Positions 17,280 through 27,149 are shown, numbered from the stretch's first letter. The stretch is DNA of 64,000 bases from Bacteroidaceae bacterium (GCA_017448965.1 JAFSKK010000011.1:16204-80203); one strand, 5' to 3'. Notes: a model not told the origin generated them from the letters alone. Numbers and translations: made by a program.

Positions 17280-20200
17280 TTAGTCTTTCTGAACAGTGAT
17301 GACAGCCTTGAAGTCGTCGAAGTCAATCGCTTCACCTTTAGGATTGCCTAACTCGATGGAGTTGGCAAGCACCTGTGCAGCGATGTTGTCCTTGAAGGAT
17401 GCAAGCACTTCTGCAGTTTCTGGCGTGTCGGTGATAACCACCTTGATGCGGTCGGTAATCTCGAAGCCCTGCGACTTGCGGAGACCCTGAATCTGCTTGA
17501 TGACTTTGCGGGCATTGCCTTCTGTCTTCAATGCAGGTGTGATAGTGATGTCAAGAGCCACCGTCGTGGTACCTTCGTTGGCAACGCTCCATCCCGGGAT
17601 GTCTTGCGACATGATATCGACATCAGCCAATTCAATGACAGCATCCTGGCCTTCGGTCTGCAACGTCACTTGTCCGTTGGCTTCGAGTTCGGCAATCTGT
17701 GCCTGCGACATCTCTGCCACCGCATTGCTCACTGCCTTCATCATCTTGCCGAACTTCTTGCCCATCACACGGAAGTTACACTTCACGTTCTTCACGAGCA
17801 TCTTGCCGTCCATCAATTGGAGTTCCTTCACGTTCAACTCTTTCATGATGATGTCCTTCATGCGCTCGATGCGACCGCTGAACACTGTATCTGTGTCAGG
17901 AATAGCAATCGACTGCAATGCCTGAATCACAGGAATCTTCACCTTCTTGCGAATGGAGAGTCCCATCGAAGTGACCTTCATAGCCGCCTCCATCGCTGCC
18001 TCCAACTCGGAGTCGATGTAAGCCTCGTTGAAGGTTGGGAATTTCGCCAGATGCACGCTCTTCGCCGTGTCCTTGCCTGTTGCAGCGTTCAGGTCGCGGA
18101 AGAGTTGGTCGGCATAGAACGGAGCCACAGGAGCAATCAAGCGGCTCAGTGTGTCGAGACAAGTATAGAGGGTCTGATAAGCCGAGAGCTTGTCGGCAGT
18201 CATCTCGCCACCCCAGAAACGAGGCTTATTGAGACGGATGTACCAGTTGGAGAGATTGTCGATGACGAACGACTGAATGAGACGACCAGCAGGGGTCGGG
18301 TCGTAGTCATCGAGGTATGTCTGCACATTCTTAACTAATGTATTCAGCTCAGACAGCAACCAGCGGTCGAAGTCAGGACGATCGGCATAGGCAATATCAG
18401 CCTCCTTATATTCGAAGCCATCCACATTCGCATACATCGTGAAGAATGAGTAAGCCTGTTGCAACTTGATGAAGAACTGGCTCGTCACTTCCTTCACACC
18501 CTCGGGGTCGAACGAGAGGTTGTCCCATGGTGAGGAGTTGGTAATCATGTACCAACGAACCGCATCAGCACCATACGTTCCGATGCACTCGAATGGGTTG
18601 ATTACGTTGCCCAGACGCTTCGACATCTTAATGCCGTTCTTATCAAGCACAAGACCATTGGAAATCACCGCCTTGTAAGCCACCGAGTCGAACACCATCG
18701 TGGCGATGGCATGCAGGGTGAAGAACCAACCACGTGTCTGGTCCACTCCTTCGGCAATGAAGTCGGCAGGGTAGGCGATACCCTTATCAATCAAGTCCTT
18801 GTTCTCAAATGGATAATGAACTTGAGCGTAAGGCATAGCACCCGAATCAAACCACACGTCAATGAGATCGAGTTCGCGGGTCAGCACATTGCCCTTGTCG
18901 GAAACGAGTTTGATATCATCTACGTATGGACGGTGCAAATCAATCTTGTCGTAGTTCTCCTGACTCATATCACCAGGCGCAAAGCCCTTGTCCTTCAATG
19001 GGTTTGATGCCATCACACCTGCTTTCACTGACTTCTCTATCTCGTTGTAGAGTTCCTCTACAGAACCGATGCACACTTCTTCACGGGTGTCACGATTGCG
19101 CCAAATAGGCAGAGGGGTTCCCCAGTAGCGAGAACGGGATAGGTTCCAGTCGTTGAGGTTCTCGAGCCACTTGCCGAAGCGACCTGTACCTGTCGATTCT
19201 GGCTTCCACTGGATGGTCTTGTTCAACTCAAACATGCGGTCTTTCTTCGCCGTCGATTTGATGAACCAAGAGTCGAGAGGGTAGTAGAGCACGGGCTTGT
19301 CGGTGCGCCAGCAGTGAGGATAATTGTGGACGTGCTTCTCAATCTTGAAGGCTGTTCCTTCTTCTTTCATCTCCAAGCAGAGCACCACGTTCAAGTCCAT
19401 ATCCTTGTTGGCAGCCTTCTCATCGTATTTGCCACCCTGATTGTATTTCGGGTCGTAAGCGTTCTTGACAAAGTCGCCACTATGCTTCCAATAACTTTCA
19501 TTGACACAGAGACTTACGAACTCCTCGTTCATGTCGTCCTTTACGAAATACTTACCTGTGAAGTCCACCATTGGACGGGTGTCACCAGCCTTGTCGATGA
19601 TGAAGAGCGATGGAATGCCAGCATCCTTTGCCACCTTGGCGTCGTCGGCACCAAACGTTGGAGCGATGTGTACGATACCTGTACCATCCTCCGTGGTCAC
19701 ATAGTCGCCGGGGATGACACGGAAGGCTTCGTCTTCCTTCACCACCACCTTGTTGTTCTCCAATGCACAAGGTTTCACCCAAGGCATCAACTGCTCGTAG
19801 TGCAAGCCCACAAGGTCGGTACCCCTGCCTTTCCACAAAATCTCAAGCGGCTTCTCGTTGCCTTCCTCGTCTTTCTCTGCCTGGAAATAAGCCGACAGAC
19901 GCGCCTCTGCCATGATGTAGATGGCCTCCTCGTCGCTGTATGGGTTCTTTCCCTTGACAGCTACATAGTCAATCTTAGGACCTACACAAAGCGCTGTATT
20001 AGATGGAAGTGTCCATGGCGTGGTTGTCCAAGCAAGGATGTAGGTCGGAGTATTCTGATTATTCAGTGTACTCGGAGCTTCTTTGAGGAGGAACTGCGCC
20101 GTCACTGTCGTGTCTTTCACATCGCGGTAGCAACCAGGTTGGTTCAACTCATGTGAGGAAAGACCCGTACCTGCTGCTGGCGAATACGGCTGGATGGTGT

Positions 20201-20726
20201 ACCCCTTATAAAGCAACCCCTTCTGGTAGAGTTGCTTCAGAAGATACCACAGGGTCTCGATGTACTTGTTGTCATAGGTGATATAAGGGTGCTCCAAATC
20301 CACCCAGTAGCCCATCTTGTCGGTGAGTTCTGTCCACTCGTTGGTGTACATCATCACGTTCTTGCGGCAGGCATCGTTGTAGTCATCCACACTGATCCTC
20401 TTGCCGATGTCCTCCTTCGTGATGCCCAACGACTTCTCCACACTCAGTTCTACAGGCAGACCGTGGGTGTCCCAACCAGCCTTGCGCTTCACCTGGAAGC
20501 CCTGCATCGTCTTATAGCGTAGGAAAGTATCTTTGATTGTTCTGCCCATCACATGGTGGATGCCCGGATGTCCGTTGGCAGATGGTGGTCCTTCAAAAAA
20601 GATGAATTGAGGACAGCCTTCGCGTTCCTCAATGCTCTTGTGGAACATATCCTCAGCGTTCCACTGTTCCAAAACCTCTTTATTCACATCAGAGAGGTTC
20701 AGCTTTGCTCGTTCTGTAAACTTCAT
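17280..20726 (-). CDS. ileS: isoleucine--tRNA ligase
   Basis: Class I aminoacyl-tRNA synthetase of 1148 aa. Visible are the HIGH-type motif in PSANGHPGIHHVMGR, a CP1 editing domain, KMSKRLGN, and an anticodon-binding C-terminal region with a long extension. The length is that of the type-2 (eukaryote-like) IleS group, which tends to be mupirocin-insensitive. The start at 20726 (MKFTERAKL) is chosen because the 13 extra upstream codons are low-complexity and fall in the repeat-rich leader. The next gene, lspA, follows with no gap. Confidence 0.95.
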   Translation of the reverse strand: MKFTERAKLNLSDVNKEVLEQWNAEDMFHKSIEEREGCPQFIFFEGPPSANGHPGIHHVMGRTIKDTFLRYKTMQGFQVKRKAGWDTHGLPVELSVEKSLGITKEDIGKRISVDDYNDACRKNVMMYTNEWTELTDKMGYWVDLEHPYITYDNKYIETLWYLLKQLYQKGLLYKGYTIQPYSPAAGTGLSSHELNQPGCYRDVKDTTVTAQFLLKEAPSTLNNQNTPTYILAWTTTPWTLPSNTALCVGPKIDYVAVKGKNPYSDEEAIYIMAEARLSAYFQAEKDEEGNEKPLEILWKGRGTDLVGLHYEQLMPWVKPCALENNKVVVKEDEAFRVIPGDYVTTEDGTGIVHIAPTFGADDAKVAKDAGIPSLFIIDKAGDTRPMVDFTGKYFVKDDMNEEFVSLCVNESYWKHSGDFVKNAYDPKYNQGGKYDEKAANKDMDLNVVLCLEMKEEGTAFKIEKHVHNYPHCWRTDKPVLYYPLDSWFIKSTAKKDRMFELNKTIQWKPESTGTGRFGKWLENLNDWNLSRSRYWGTPLPIWRNRDTREEVCIGSVEELYNEIEKSVKAGVMASNPLKDKGFAPGDMSQENYDKIDLHRPYVDDIKLVSDKGNVLTRELDLIDVWFDSGAMPYAQVHYPFENKDLIDKGIAYPADFIAEGVDQTRGWFFTLHAIATMVFDSVAYKAVISNGLVLDKNGIKMSKRLGNVINPFECIGTYGADAVRWYMITNSSPWDNLSFDPEGVKEVTSQFFIKLQQAYSFFTMYANVDGFEYKEADIAYADRPDFDRWLLSELNTLVKNVQTYLDDYDPTPAGRLIQSFVIDNLSNWYIRLNKPRFWGGEMTADKLSAYQTLYTCLDTLSRLIAPVAPFYADQLFRDLNAATGKDTAKSVHLAKFPTFNEAYIDSELEAAMEAAMKVTSMGLSIRKKVKIPVIQALQSIAIPDTDTVFSGRIERMKDIIMKELNVKELQLMDGKMLVKNVKCNFRVMGKKFGKMMKAVSNAVAEMSQAQIAELEANGQVTLQTEGQDAVIELADVDIMSQDIPGWSVANEGTTTVALDITITPALKTEGNARKVIKQIQGLRKSQGFEITDRIKVVITDTPETAEVLASFKDNIAAQVLANSIELGNPKGEAIDFDDFKAVITVQKD

Positions 20727-20752
20727 TATATGAAAAGTTGAAAGTGATAAGT

Positions 20753-20829
20753 GAAAAGTGAACAATTTGCTGCCGCACTTGCAATCTACCTACAGATAAT
20801 CTCATGCGGTAGCAAATTTTTCACTTTTC
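20753..20829. repeat. 25-bp imperfect inverted repeat between pyrI and ileS
   Basis: The arms at 20753-20777 and 20805-20829 pair over 25 bp with two mismatches (GAAAAGTGAA... against ...TTCACTTTTC), with a 27-bp loop. It occupies most of the 114-bp gap. It could end the pyrBI mRNA or be a dispersed palindromic repeat. Confidence 0.78.
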
Positions 20830-20840
20830 ATTTTTCGTTT

Positions 20841-21290
20841 TTACTTTAATTTTATATCTTTCAGTTTTTGTTCCTTGCCACAATATCTGCACTTCAGCGT
20901 CTCCATGTCCTTGCGGTAGAAGACCGTCTTCATCGGCTCATTGTTCGTGATGCAAACGGGGTTGGCGCATTTCACGATGTTGGTCAACTTTTCAGGCAGC
21001 GTCACCTCACGCTTCTCCGTCACTTCGTAGTTGCGGATGACCGTCAGTCGGATGTTGGGACAGAGCACTGCCAACTTGCTGATTTCAGCTTCAGAGAAGA
21101 ACTTGCCAGCAATCTTGATGATGCCTTTCTTCCCCATGATTTGGCTTTCGAGGTTGTTGCCGATAAGCACTGGCTCAGTACACAGTTCCAGTTGAAGCAG
21201 TTGAGCCACTGTGAAAAGTTTATCTGTTGGTATGTGGTCGATCACTGAGCCGTTCTCCAGCGCAGCCACCAGTTTCTGTTGCTTTTCCAT
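20841..21290 (-). CDS. pyrI: aspartate carbamoyltransferase regulatory chain
   Basis: The allosteric subunit that binds CTP/ATP and docks on PyrB trimers. The 149-aa protein has an N-terminal nucleotide-binding domain and a C-terminal zinc domain with the four Cys in order: CANPVC, then CRYCGK near the end. Length is that of the family (about 150). It starts 2 bp after pyrB, the standard order for the holoenzyme. Confidence 0.95.
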   Translation of the reverse strand: MEKQQKLVAALENGSVIDHIPTDKLFTVAQLLQLELCTEPVLIGNNLESQIMGKKGIIKIAGKFFSEAEISKLAVLCPNIRLTVIRNYEVTEKREVTLPEKLTNIVKCANPVCITNNEPMKTVFYRKDMETLKCRYCGKEQKLKDIKLK

Positions 21291-21292
21291 GA

Positions 21293-22237
21293 TTAGTCGA
21301 TGATTGTGTTGTCGTTCTTAATTTGGTCGAGTGTGATGCCCAGCACATCACAAATCAGTGCCTCACGTGCATACAAGCCATTCTGTGCCTGCTCAAAGTA
21401 GTAAGCGTGCTTGCTCTCGTCCACATCATATTCAATCTCGTTCACACGGGGCAGCGGGTGCAGAATCTTCATGTTCTCCTTGCACTTGCCCAGCATGTTC
21501 GCTTTCAGGATGTAGGCATCCTTCACACGTTCATACTCCATCAAATCTGTGAAACGTTCCCGTTGCACTCTCGTCATGTAGAGAATGTCGGCATCAGCAA
21601 TAGTGTCCTCCGTAAAGTCCTGCTGCTCGATGTATTTGATTGCGTTCTGTTGGCAGTAGAGTTTATATTCCTCTGGCATCTCCAACTCCTTTGGCGCAAT
21701 GAAATGGAACGTGGGGTTGTATTTTCTCATCGACATCAGCAGAGAGTGTACCGTGCGGCCATACTTCAAGTCGCCCACCATGTAGATGTTCAGGTTTTCC
21801 AGGGTTCCCTGTGTCTTATAGATGGAATAGAGGTCAAGCATTGTCTGCGAAGGGTGCAGATTCGAACCGTCGCCTGCATTGATGATGGGGATGTTGGTCA
21901 CCTCGCTGGCATAGAGGGCTGCACCCTCCAACTTGTGACGCATCACAATCACGTCAGCATAGTTGCTCACCATCTTAATCGTGTCCTTCAGCGTCTCGCC
22001 CTTCGACGAACTCGTCACCTTGGGGTCTGTGAAGCCAATCACACGGGCACCCAAACGGTTGGCTGCCGTTTCAAAAGAAAGTCTCGTGCGGGTGCTTGGC
22101 TCGAAGAACAGCGTGGCGACTACCTTGCCCTTCAGAATCTGGCGGTTGGGATGAGCCTCAAACTCAGTCGCCATGTCGAGCAGATACTGAATTTTCTCCT
22201 TTCCGTAGTCAGCAATCGAAACAATGCTTCTATTCAT
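21293..22237 (-). CDS. pyrB: aspartate carbamoyltransferase catalytic chain
   Basis: Condenses carbamoyl phosphate with aspartate, the committed step of pyrimidine synthesis. The 314-aa protein has the carbamoyl-phosphate loop [12 protein letters not shown], the 80s-loop [10 protein letters not shown] and the HPLPR loop. It is transcribed with pyrI from a box at 22308-22315, leaving a leader of about 65 nt. I see no UMP-type attenuator (no U-run hairpin) in that leader. Confidence 0.96.
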   Translation of the reverse strand: MNRSIVSIADYGKEKIQYLLDMATEFEAHPNRQILKGKVVATLFFEPSTRTRLSFETAANRLGARVIGFTDPKVTSSSKGETLKDTIKMVSNYADVIVMRHKLEGAALYASEVTNIPIINAGDGSNLHPSQTMLDLYSIYKTQGTLENLNIYMVGDLKYGRTVHSLLMSMRKYNPTFHFIAPKELEMPEEYKLYCQQNAIKYIEQQDFTEDTIADADILYMTRVQRERFTDLMEYERVKDAYILKANMLGKCKENMKILHPLPRVNEIEYDVDESKHAYYFEQAQNGLYAREALICDVLGITLDQIKNDNTIID

Positions 22238-22307
22238 ATAAATTCTTCAGTTTAGTTGTTCAAGTTCTAAAATCCGGCCAGTGCATGGTTGCAGGCCAAA
22301 AATCATG

Positions 22308-22315
22308 CAAAGGTA
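22308..22315 (-). promoter_or_regulatory. -7 box TACCTTTG of pyrBI
   Basis: Minus-strand TACCTTTG, 70 bases before pyrB; divergent from the glnN promoter. Confidence 0.7.
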
Positions 22316-22410
22316 CGAAAATATTTGTGATAACTCACAATCGAGGATGCTAATATATATAAAAATGGTGATAAATGAGAGAATGTTGTGTTTGTTCTTA
22401 CAAAATATTG

Positions 22411-22418
22411 TAACTTTG
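22411..22418 (+). promoter_or_regulatory. -7 box TAACTTTG of glnN
   Basis: TAACTTTG with TTTG at 22391-22394 in the -33 position; the glnN ATG is 22 bases further on. Confidence 0.72.
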
Positions 22419-22440
22419 CAGCCAAAATTGCAAAGAAATT

Positions 22441-24630
22441 ATGGCTGCAAGACTAAGATTCAAGGTTGTGGACGAGGCGTTCAAACGTGCTCCCGTCTTT
22501 GTGGAACAACCCAAAGAACGCCCCAGTGAGTATTTTGGCAAATACGTTTTCAACAAGCAGAAGATGTATAAGTATTTGCCAGCGAACGTGTATAATAAAA
22601 TGTGTGATGTGATAGACAATGGCGCTCCTTTCGACCGTGCCATTGCTGATGCTGTGGCTCAAGGCATCAAGACCTGGGCTATCGAGAATGGCGTCACACA
22701 CTATACGCACTGGTTCCAGCCTCTCACCGAAGGTACGGCTCAGAAGCATGACGGCTTTGTGGAGCACGACTGGAAAGGCGGTATGGTGGAAGAATTTGAG
22801 GGGAAACTGCTTGTGCAGCAAGAACCTGACGCGTCGAGTTTCCCATCAGGTGGTATCCGCTCCACCTTCGAGGCACGTGGTTATTCCGCGTGGGATCCCA
22901 CATCACCTGTGTTCATCATTGGCGATACGCTGATGATTCCCACCATCTTCATCTCTTACACAGGTGAGGCTCTCGACTACAAAGTGCCCCTCAAGAAGGC
23001 TCTCCATGCAGTCGATAAGGCAGCTACGGCAGTGGCACAATATTTTTATCCTGAAGTGAAGAAGGTGATTTCCAACCTGGGTTGGGAACAAGAATACTTC
23101 CTCGTGGACGAGTCGCTCTATGCTGCTCGTCCTGACCTCGTGATGACAGGTCGCACCCTGATGGGACATGACTCTGCCAAGAACCAGCAGATGGACGATC
23201 ATTACTTTGGTTCCATCCCTGCGCGTGTGGAGGAATTTATGAAGGACATCGAGATTCAGGCGCTCGAATTGGGCATTCCCTGCAAGACGCGCCACAACGA
23301 GGTGGCACCCAACCAGTTTGAGTTGGCGCCCATTTTCGAGGAGACCAACCTTGCTGTCGATCATAATATGCTGATGATGGCCATCATGAAGCGTGTGGCT
23401 CGCAAACACGGATTCCGTTGCCTCCTGCACGAGAAACCTTTCAAAGGTGTGAATGGTTCAGGAAAGCACAACAACTGGTCGTTGGCCACTGACACAGGCG
23501 TGTTGCTCCATGCACCGGGCAAGACAACACTGGACAACCTGCGTTTCGTCACGTTCACAGTTGAGACCCTCAAGGCCGTTTACGACCACAATGGGTTGAT
23601 CAAAGCATCTATCATGAGTGCTACCAATGCTCATCGTCTGGGTGCTAACGAGGCTCCTCCTGCCATCATCTCTTCCTTCCTCGGAAAGACCGTCACCGAC
23701 CTGCTCGAACATGTGGAAAAGGCTGATGATGACTCCCTCTCGATGGCTGGAAAAACAGCTTTCAAACTTGATTTACCTTCGCTTCCGGAACTCCTCATCG
23801 ACAACACCGACCGCAACCGCACCTCTCCTTTTGCCTTCACGGGCAATCGCTTCGAGTTCCGTGCGGTAGGTAGCGAGGCCAATTGCGCTTCTGCCATGCT
23901 TACGCTCAACAGCGCTGTGGCTGAAGCACTTATCCATTTCAAGGAGAGAGTGGATGCCCTCATTGAGAAAGGTGAAGCCAAGGAAGCAGCCATCTTGAAG
24001 GTGGTGCGCGAAGACATCAAGCACATCAAGCCTATCATCTTCAACGGCAACGGCTACAGCGAAGAATGGAAGGCTGAAGCAGCACAACGTGGACTTGATT
24101 GTGAAACATCCGCTCCGTTGGTGTTCGACAACTATCTGACCGACAGCTCCGTCAAGATGTTTGAAACCGCCCATGTGATGACACGCTTCGAACTGGAAGC
24201 CCGCAACGAAATCAAGTGGGAGACCTACACCAAGAAGATACAGATAGAGTCGCGCATCTTTGGCGACCTCTGTCTCAACCATATCATCCCTGTGGTCACC
24301 AAATATCAAACGGTGCTCATCGACAATGTTCACAAAGTGCAGGGCATCTTTCCTGCCGACAAGGCTAAGAAGATATCGGAAGAGAATCTCTATCTGATAG
24401 AGAAAATATCTGATCACGAGAGCTTCATCATCGAAAACGTGGAAAAGATGGTGAATGCACGCAAGGTCGCCAATCGCATCGAGTCGGAGCGCGAGAAAGC
24501 CATCGCCTACCACGACACAGTGGCGCCCCTCATTGAGGAAATCCGCTATCATGTGGACAAACTCGAAACCATCGTTGACGATGAAGCATGGCCGTTGCCG
24601 AAATACCGCGAACTGCTGTTCATCCGATAA
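22441..24630 (+). CDS. glnN: glutamine synthetase, type III
   Basis: ATP-dependent ligation of ammonia to glutamate; GSIII is the large dodecameric form typical of Bacteroidetes and cyanobacteria. The 729-aa length and the sequences SFPSGGIRSTFEARGY, NGSGKHNNWSL (ATP-site region) and RLGANEAPPAI are those of the GSIII family. There is no adenylylation-loop Tyr of the GSI-beta type. It is a single-gene unit with its own promoter and ends at the palindrome array at 24659-24756, which likely terminates it. Confidence 0.97.
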   Translation: MAARLRFKVVDEAFKRAPVFVEQPKERPSEYFGKYVFNKQKMYKYLPANVYNKMCDVIDNGAPFDRAIADAVAQGIKTWAIENGVTHYTHWFQPLTEGTAQKHDGFVEHDWKGGMVEEFEGKLLVQQEPDASSFPSGGIRSTFEARGYSAWDPTSPVFIIGDTLMIPTIFISYTGEALDYKVPLKKALHAVDKAATAVAQYFYPEVKKVISNLGWEQEYFLVDESLYAARPDLVMTGRTLMGHDSAKNQQMDDHYFGSIPARVEEFMKDIEIQALELGIPCKTRHNEVAPNQFELAPIFEETNLAVDHNMLMMAIMKRVARKHGFRCLLHEKPFKGVNGSGKHNNWSLATDTGVLLHAPGKTTLDNLRFVTFTVETLKAVYDHNGLIKASIMSATNAHRLGANEAPPAIISSFLGKTVTDLLEHVEKADDDSLSMAGKTAFKLDLPSLPELLIDNTDRNRTSPFAFTGNRFEFRAVGSEANCASAMLTLNSAVAEALIHFKERVDALIEKGEAKEAAILKVVREDIKHIKPIIFNGNGYSEEWKAEAAQRGLDCETSAPLVFDNYLTDSSVKMFETAHVMTRFELEARNEIKWETYTKKIQIESRIFGDLCLNHIIPVVTKYQTVLIDNVHKVQGIFPADKAKKISEENLYLIEKISDHESFIIENVEKMVNARKVANRIESEREKAIAYHDTVAPLIEEIRYHVDKLETIVDDEAWPLPKYRELLFIR

Positions 24631-24658
24631 CAACATTCGCTTCCTCCTTTCTTCCACA

Positions 24659-24756
24659 CGAGAAGTCGTTCATAAGTTTTGAACAATTATCCATAAGTTA
24701 TGAATAATTATCCGTAACTTATGAACAATTATCCATAAGTTATGAACGACTTCTCG
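24659..24756. repeat. 98-bp palindromic element with four 21-bp units; bidirectional terminator
   Basis: The outer arms are a perfect 17-bp inverted repeat (CGAGAAGTCGTTCATAA at 24659-24675, complement at 24740-24756). Inside are four tandem 21-bp units (starting 24670, 24691, 24712, 24733), each centred on CATAAGTTATG or a close variant and separated by AATT. Seven Ts follow at 24757-24763. It lies between the convergent glnN and C11-protease genes. Confidence 0.88.
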
Positions 24757-24774
24757 TTTTTTTCTCCTTTTCCC

Positions 24775-26187
24775 TTATAATTTGTAGCGTTCCATGAAGT
24801 AATTGGCTAGGTATTTGACGGCGAAGATGTCCGTCTCGTCCAGCCCTGTATCTGCCCATCCGCCTGCGGTCCACCAGCTGAAGGAGTTCTTGAAGTAGGT
24901 GTTCCAGCCTAAATAGCAGTAACGATTAGTGTCGTTGAACAGATAGAAATCATATTGTTGCTGTGGCACATTCATGGATATGCCACTGTAGTGGTCGGGG
25001 TCTTGTAGCGTGTTGTAGTAGGTGATAGGATCGTTGCTCAATCCCCAATGCTCGGAGGGAGTGAGTTTGTAGGGCACTGCTTTGTCGAGTAGGGGACGCC
25101 ACTGGGTATATTCTTCGGGTGTGAGCACTTTGTGCATGAGGCTACCCATATCGTAGCGGATGGGACCGGTTATGTAACATGAACCATCGTCCTCTGGTTC
25201 TGTGATGATATTTCTGTCGGAATACACTTGTGCATCTTTTTCCCCTTCGGGCATGGTGTCGGAGAAGTATTTGACGATGAGGGGGGCTGTGGCATCAGCC
25301 AGTGCTTGCAGTTCGCTGGTCTTCACAGCAGAGAAGGGGAAAGTGGGCACATCGGTCAGCCGCGAATAGAAATCCTTGTAGGTTTTCATGACACCCTCGA
25401 TGTCGGCATTGCACAGGGCTTTTGCAGCAGTGGTGTAGGGTGCTCCATAGGCAGACGCCTCGGCGGGTGAGCCGATAACCCAGTCAGTCTGCTTGCGCAG
25501 TTCGTAGGCCACTTCTATGGTTTGCATGAAACAGGCATCCCAAAGGAGGTAATCAAGGTGAATGTCCAGTTTTTCGAGCACCCATTTCACGGATGATATG
25601 TTCATGTCATAGTCCCCATCCTCGCTATCATCGTTCAGACCGTTGTCAATGCCAAAAGCTCGTCTGTTGGTGCGTTGCTCTTGCATTTCTTCCAAGAGTT
25701 CCTTCTGCAATCTTGCATACTGTTGTTTCTGTGTTTCCAAAGTTGGCATCCATCCGTCGCCGTGCGACCAGAGCACAAGAGAGTAGTGCTCGGCTGGGGC
25801 GTACTCCACCATTTCGTGCAACACTTGGAGCATCACGGTGGAGTCGGCACTGTTTTGGTCTTGCTTCCATGTCTTGAGAACTTTCGACTTCTTTTTGTTG
25901 TAGAGCGTGATGCTGGGCATGTCCACTCCGTCGTTGTAAACAATCACATTGCAGTCTTGCGGTATGCTTCCCGCTCTTGAAGCATAGAGAATCTCTTCGA
26001 TGTCGTAGTCGACCACGTTGTTGAGGTCGTTTTCCGATATTAAGTAGACAAGTACGGTGCGGCGCATTGTCCCGTCCTCTTCTCCTCCGGAGGATGTTTC
26101 GCCATCGTCGCTGGAACATGCGGTAAAGATTCCACCCAACAGCAAAAGGGGCAGCAACAACCAAATTCTGGTCAAATTTTTTTTCAT
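24775..26187 (-). CDS. clostripain-family (C11) cysteine protease, lipoprotein
   Basis: The 470-aa lipoprotein (signal GGIFTAC, Cys24, then an acidic linker) carries the caspase-like C11 fold: catalytic His in LVLWSHGDGW (about residue 141) and catalytic Cys in YLLWDACFMQTIE (about residue 220). C11 proteases of Bacteroidetes cut after basic residues and are often surface-exposed; host or microbial protein substrates are possible but unknown. It follows a secreted hypothetical protein at a 29-bp gap, probably in one mRNA. Confidence 0.9.
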   Translation of the reverse strand: MKKNLTRIWLLLPLLLLGGIFTACSSDDGETSSGGEEDGTMRRTVLVYLISENDLNNVVDYDIEEILYASRAGSIPQDCNVIVYNDGVDMPSITLYNKKKSKVLKTWKQDQNSADSTVMLQVLHEMVEYAPAEHYSLVLWSHGDGWMPTLETQKQQYARLQKELLEEMQEQRTNRRAFGIDNGLNDDSEDGDYDMNISSVKWVLEKLDIHLDYLLWDACFMQTIEVAYELRKQTDWVIGSPAEASAYGAPYTTAAKALCNADIEGVMKTYKDFYSRLTDVPTFPFSAVKTSELQALADATAPLIVKYFSDTMPEGEKDAQVYSDRNIITEPEDDGSCYITGPIRYDMGSLMHKVLTPEEYTQWRPLLDKAVPYKLTPSEHWGLSNDPITYYNTLQDPDHYSGISMNVPQQQYDFYLFNDTNRYCYLGWNTYFKNSFSWWTAGGWADTGLDETDIFAVKYLANYFMERYKL

Positions 26188-26216
26188 GTCAAGAATCGCA
26201 TTATCAGATTATTGTA

Positions 26217-27074
26217 CTATTTCTCCGTGTTCTCATCTTTAGGTTGCAACCCCTTCAGATAGCGATACACATCCCAGATGCTTTCTCCGCCCCAGCGCAT
26301 GGGTGGATAGTTGTTGCAACTGAAGGATGCATCAGCAAACTTGACGGACACGGATGAAGAGGGTGCGTCGAGCAAGAGCATGGGTTCGTCGTAGTATTGA
26401 GGCATCTTGTACACTTCTCCCTTGATGAGCATCTGGCGGACGGTATCCACTTGTGCCTGCGTGAGGGTGATGGTGTCCACACGCTCGAAGTCTTTGGTGT
26501 CGAGAATGACGGTATAAGTGCCGTTTTTTTGCCTTTCGAGGATGGATTGCAGCGGTGGACGATGCACCATGCCTCCTCCCTGGTGGAAGTAGAAGTAGGT
26601 GAGATCGCCCTTGGGGACGGTGAACACTTCTTGTTCCTTTCTCTTGAGGACAGGATAGGCTTCCATCACCAGACGGTTGTACATGGCTTCGTTCTGATGG
26701 GCTTTGGCAAAGAGTTGTTTGGCCTTCGTTGTATCCTTGAAATAACGGGCGAGGCTCTGCTCGGCCTTTTTTGTGCCAGGCTTTGCGTATATCTGACTTT
26801 CCAGTTGGAGAATGCGTTCGTTGTTCTTGTGCCACTCTTCCGACATGTCGAGCACGGTGGTGATGTCGTCCACACAGCGGCCACCAATGGTGCTGAGGTA
26901 GTAGTTAAGCCTGCTTTCGTCCTCCAGCCAAATGATGTAGGTGCATGTGAAGCGCCAATCTGTCTCCATCGATTTGGCTGTTGCCTCAAGTTCTGCTTCG
27001 GAGAGTTTCTTCTGGGCATAAATGCTGGGGCATAATGTGGCCATCATGATGACGGCAAAGAGTATTTTTTTCAT
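26217..27074 (-). CDS. exported protein of unknown function upstream of the C11 protease
   Basis: A 285-aa protein with a Sec signal peptide (MKKILFAVIMMATLCPSIYA, cleavage near residue 20). The mature part is helix-rich at first (residues 22-160, Lys/Glu/Gln-rich) and then beta-rich. I recognise no domain. The start at 27074 is chosen since a TACCTTTG box sits at 27111-27118 and the extra upstream codons would overlap it. Co-transcription suggests it works with the C11 protease, for example as a partner or inhibitor (speculative). Confidence 0.72.
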   Translation of the reverse strand: MKKILFAVIMMATLCPSIYAQKKLSEAELEATAKSMETDWRFTCTYIIWLEDESRLNYYLSTIGGRCVDDITTVLDMSEEWHKNNERILQLESQIYAKPGTKKAEQSLARYFKDTTKAKQLFAKAHQNEAMYNRLVMEAYPVLKRKEQEVFTVPKGDLTYFYFHQGGGMVHRPPLQSILERQKNGTYTVILDTKDFERVDTITLTQAQVDTVRQMLIKGEVYKMPQYYDEPMLLLDAPSSSVSVKFADASFSCNNYPPMRWGGESIWDVYRYLKGLQPKDENTEK

Positions 27075-27110
27075 GATGCAAAATTTTAGGTGAGTATAGA
27101 AATTGTTGGG

Positions 27111-27118
27111 CAAAGGTA
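27111..27118 (-). promoter_or_regulatory. -7 box TACCTTTG of the C11-protease operon
   Basis: Minus-strand TACCTTTG, 37 bases before the ATG of the exported protein gene; it fixes that start. Confidence 0.65.
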
Positions 27119-27149
27119 ATCGAAAAGAAAGGAAACCACAAAAAATAAT

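Noticed and set aside
21293-22315. Pyrimidine attenuator or riboswitch in the pyrB leader
   Set aside because: The leader is only about 65 nt, with no U-tract hairpin and no known riboswitch core that I can see.
24670-24753. CRISPR array
   Set aside because: Units are contiguous 21-bp palindromes with 4-bp spacers of constant sequence; there are no unique spacers and no cas genes nearby.
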